From: Verrucomicrobiota bacterium
GTDB taxonomy: Bacteria; Verrucomicrobiota; Verrucomicrobiia; Limisphaerales; JADLHS01
Direction of reading: 5' to 3'
Assembly (NCBI GenBank): GCA_025350905.1
Contig: JANXWY010000423.1
Coordinates: forward strand, 1-33,271
Length of the DNA: 33,271 nucleotides
Shown: one piece after another, positions 33,270 to 33,271 of the stretch
Numbering within the stretch: position 1 is the stretch's first letter
Layout: every line of letters begins with the position of its first letter
The notes under the pieces: model-generated
What the model was told of the DNA's origin: nothing
The model's input: the letters and a program-made list of their open reading frames with translations, nothing else
The model's database searches: none
Made by a program: the position numbers and the translations under genes

Positions 33270-33271
33270 GA

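Noticed and set aside
1-33271. rRNA/tRNA genes, transposases or prophage
   Set aside because: No rRNA/tRNA signatures, transposase motifs or phage structural genes were recognised by eye; a tRNAscan/ISfinder run would be needed to exclude them.

Overview
GC-rich window that looks like Verrucomicrobiota or a similar planctobacterial lineage. This is inferred from protein style only; no taxonomic search was run. The + strand carries a long run of same-direction genes. They are: a collagen-like/FGE-sulfatase protein (5' truncated by the window edge); a small secreted protein; a giant secreted protein of about 2.5k aa (SdrD/Cna-B-like, IPT/TIG and beta-helix regions with a C-terminal multicopper-oxidase module); two further cupredoxin/MCO-fold proteins with eroded copper ligands; a pair of paralogous small proteins flanking a C25 (gingipain-like) peptidase; a CusB/CusA-type RND metal efflux pair; a DUF3570 / ApbE / TlpA-thioredoxin / DUF4266 cassette; and an Ig-repeat protein. 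After these come a minus-strand lipoate-protein ligase, a plus-strand homodimeric pyruvate dehydrogenase E1 (aceE), and a minus-strand LD-carboxypeptidase (S66) running off the right edge with palindromic repeats embedded in frame. The two most interesting observations are: (1) three tandem cupredoxin genes whose copper-ligand motifs look complementary, suggesting a split MCO assembled in trans; and (2) a perfect flavinylation-like motif, DAISGATPTG, in the DUF3570 protein immediately upstream of an ApbE-family gene, beside a DUF4266 lipoprotein ending in GGGGCGCN and a WCLPC thioredoxin. Together with CusAB this suggests an extracytoplasmic copper/redox locus. All functional statements are inferred from motifs read by eye; no searches or structure predictions were run.
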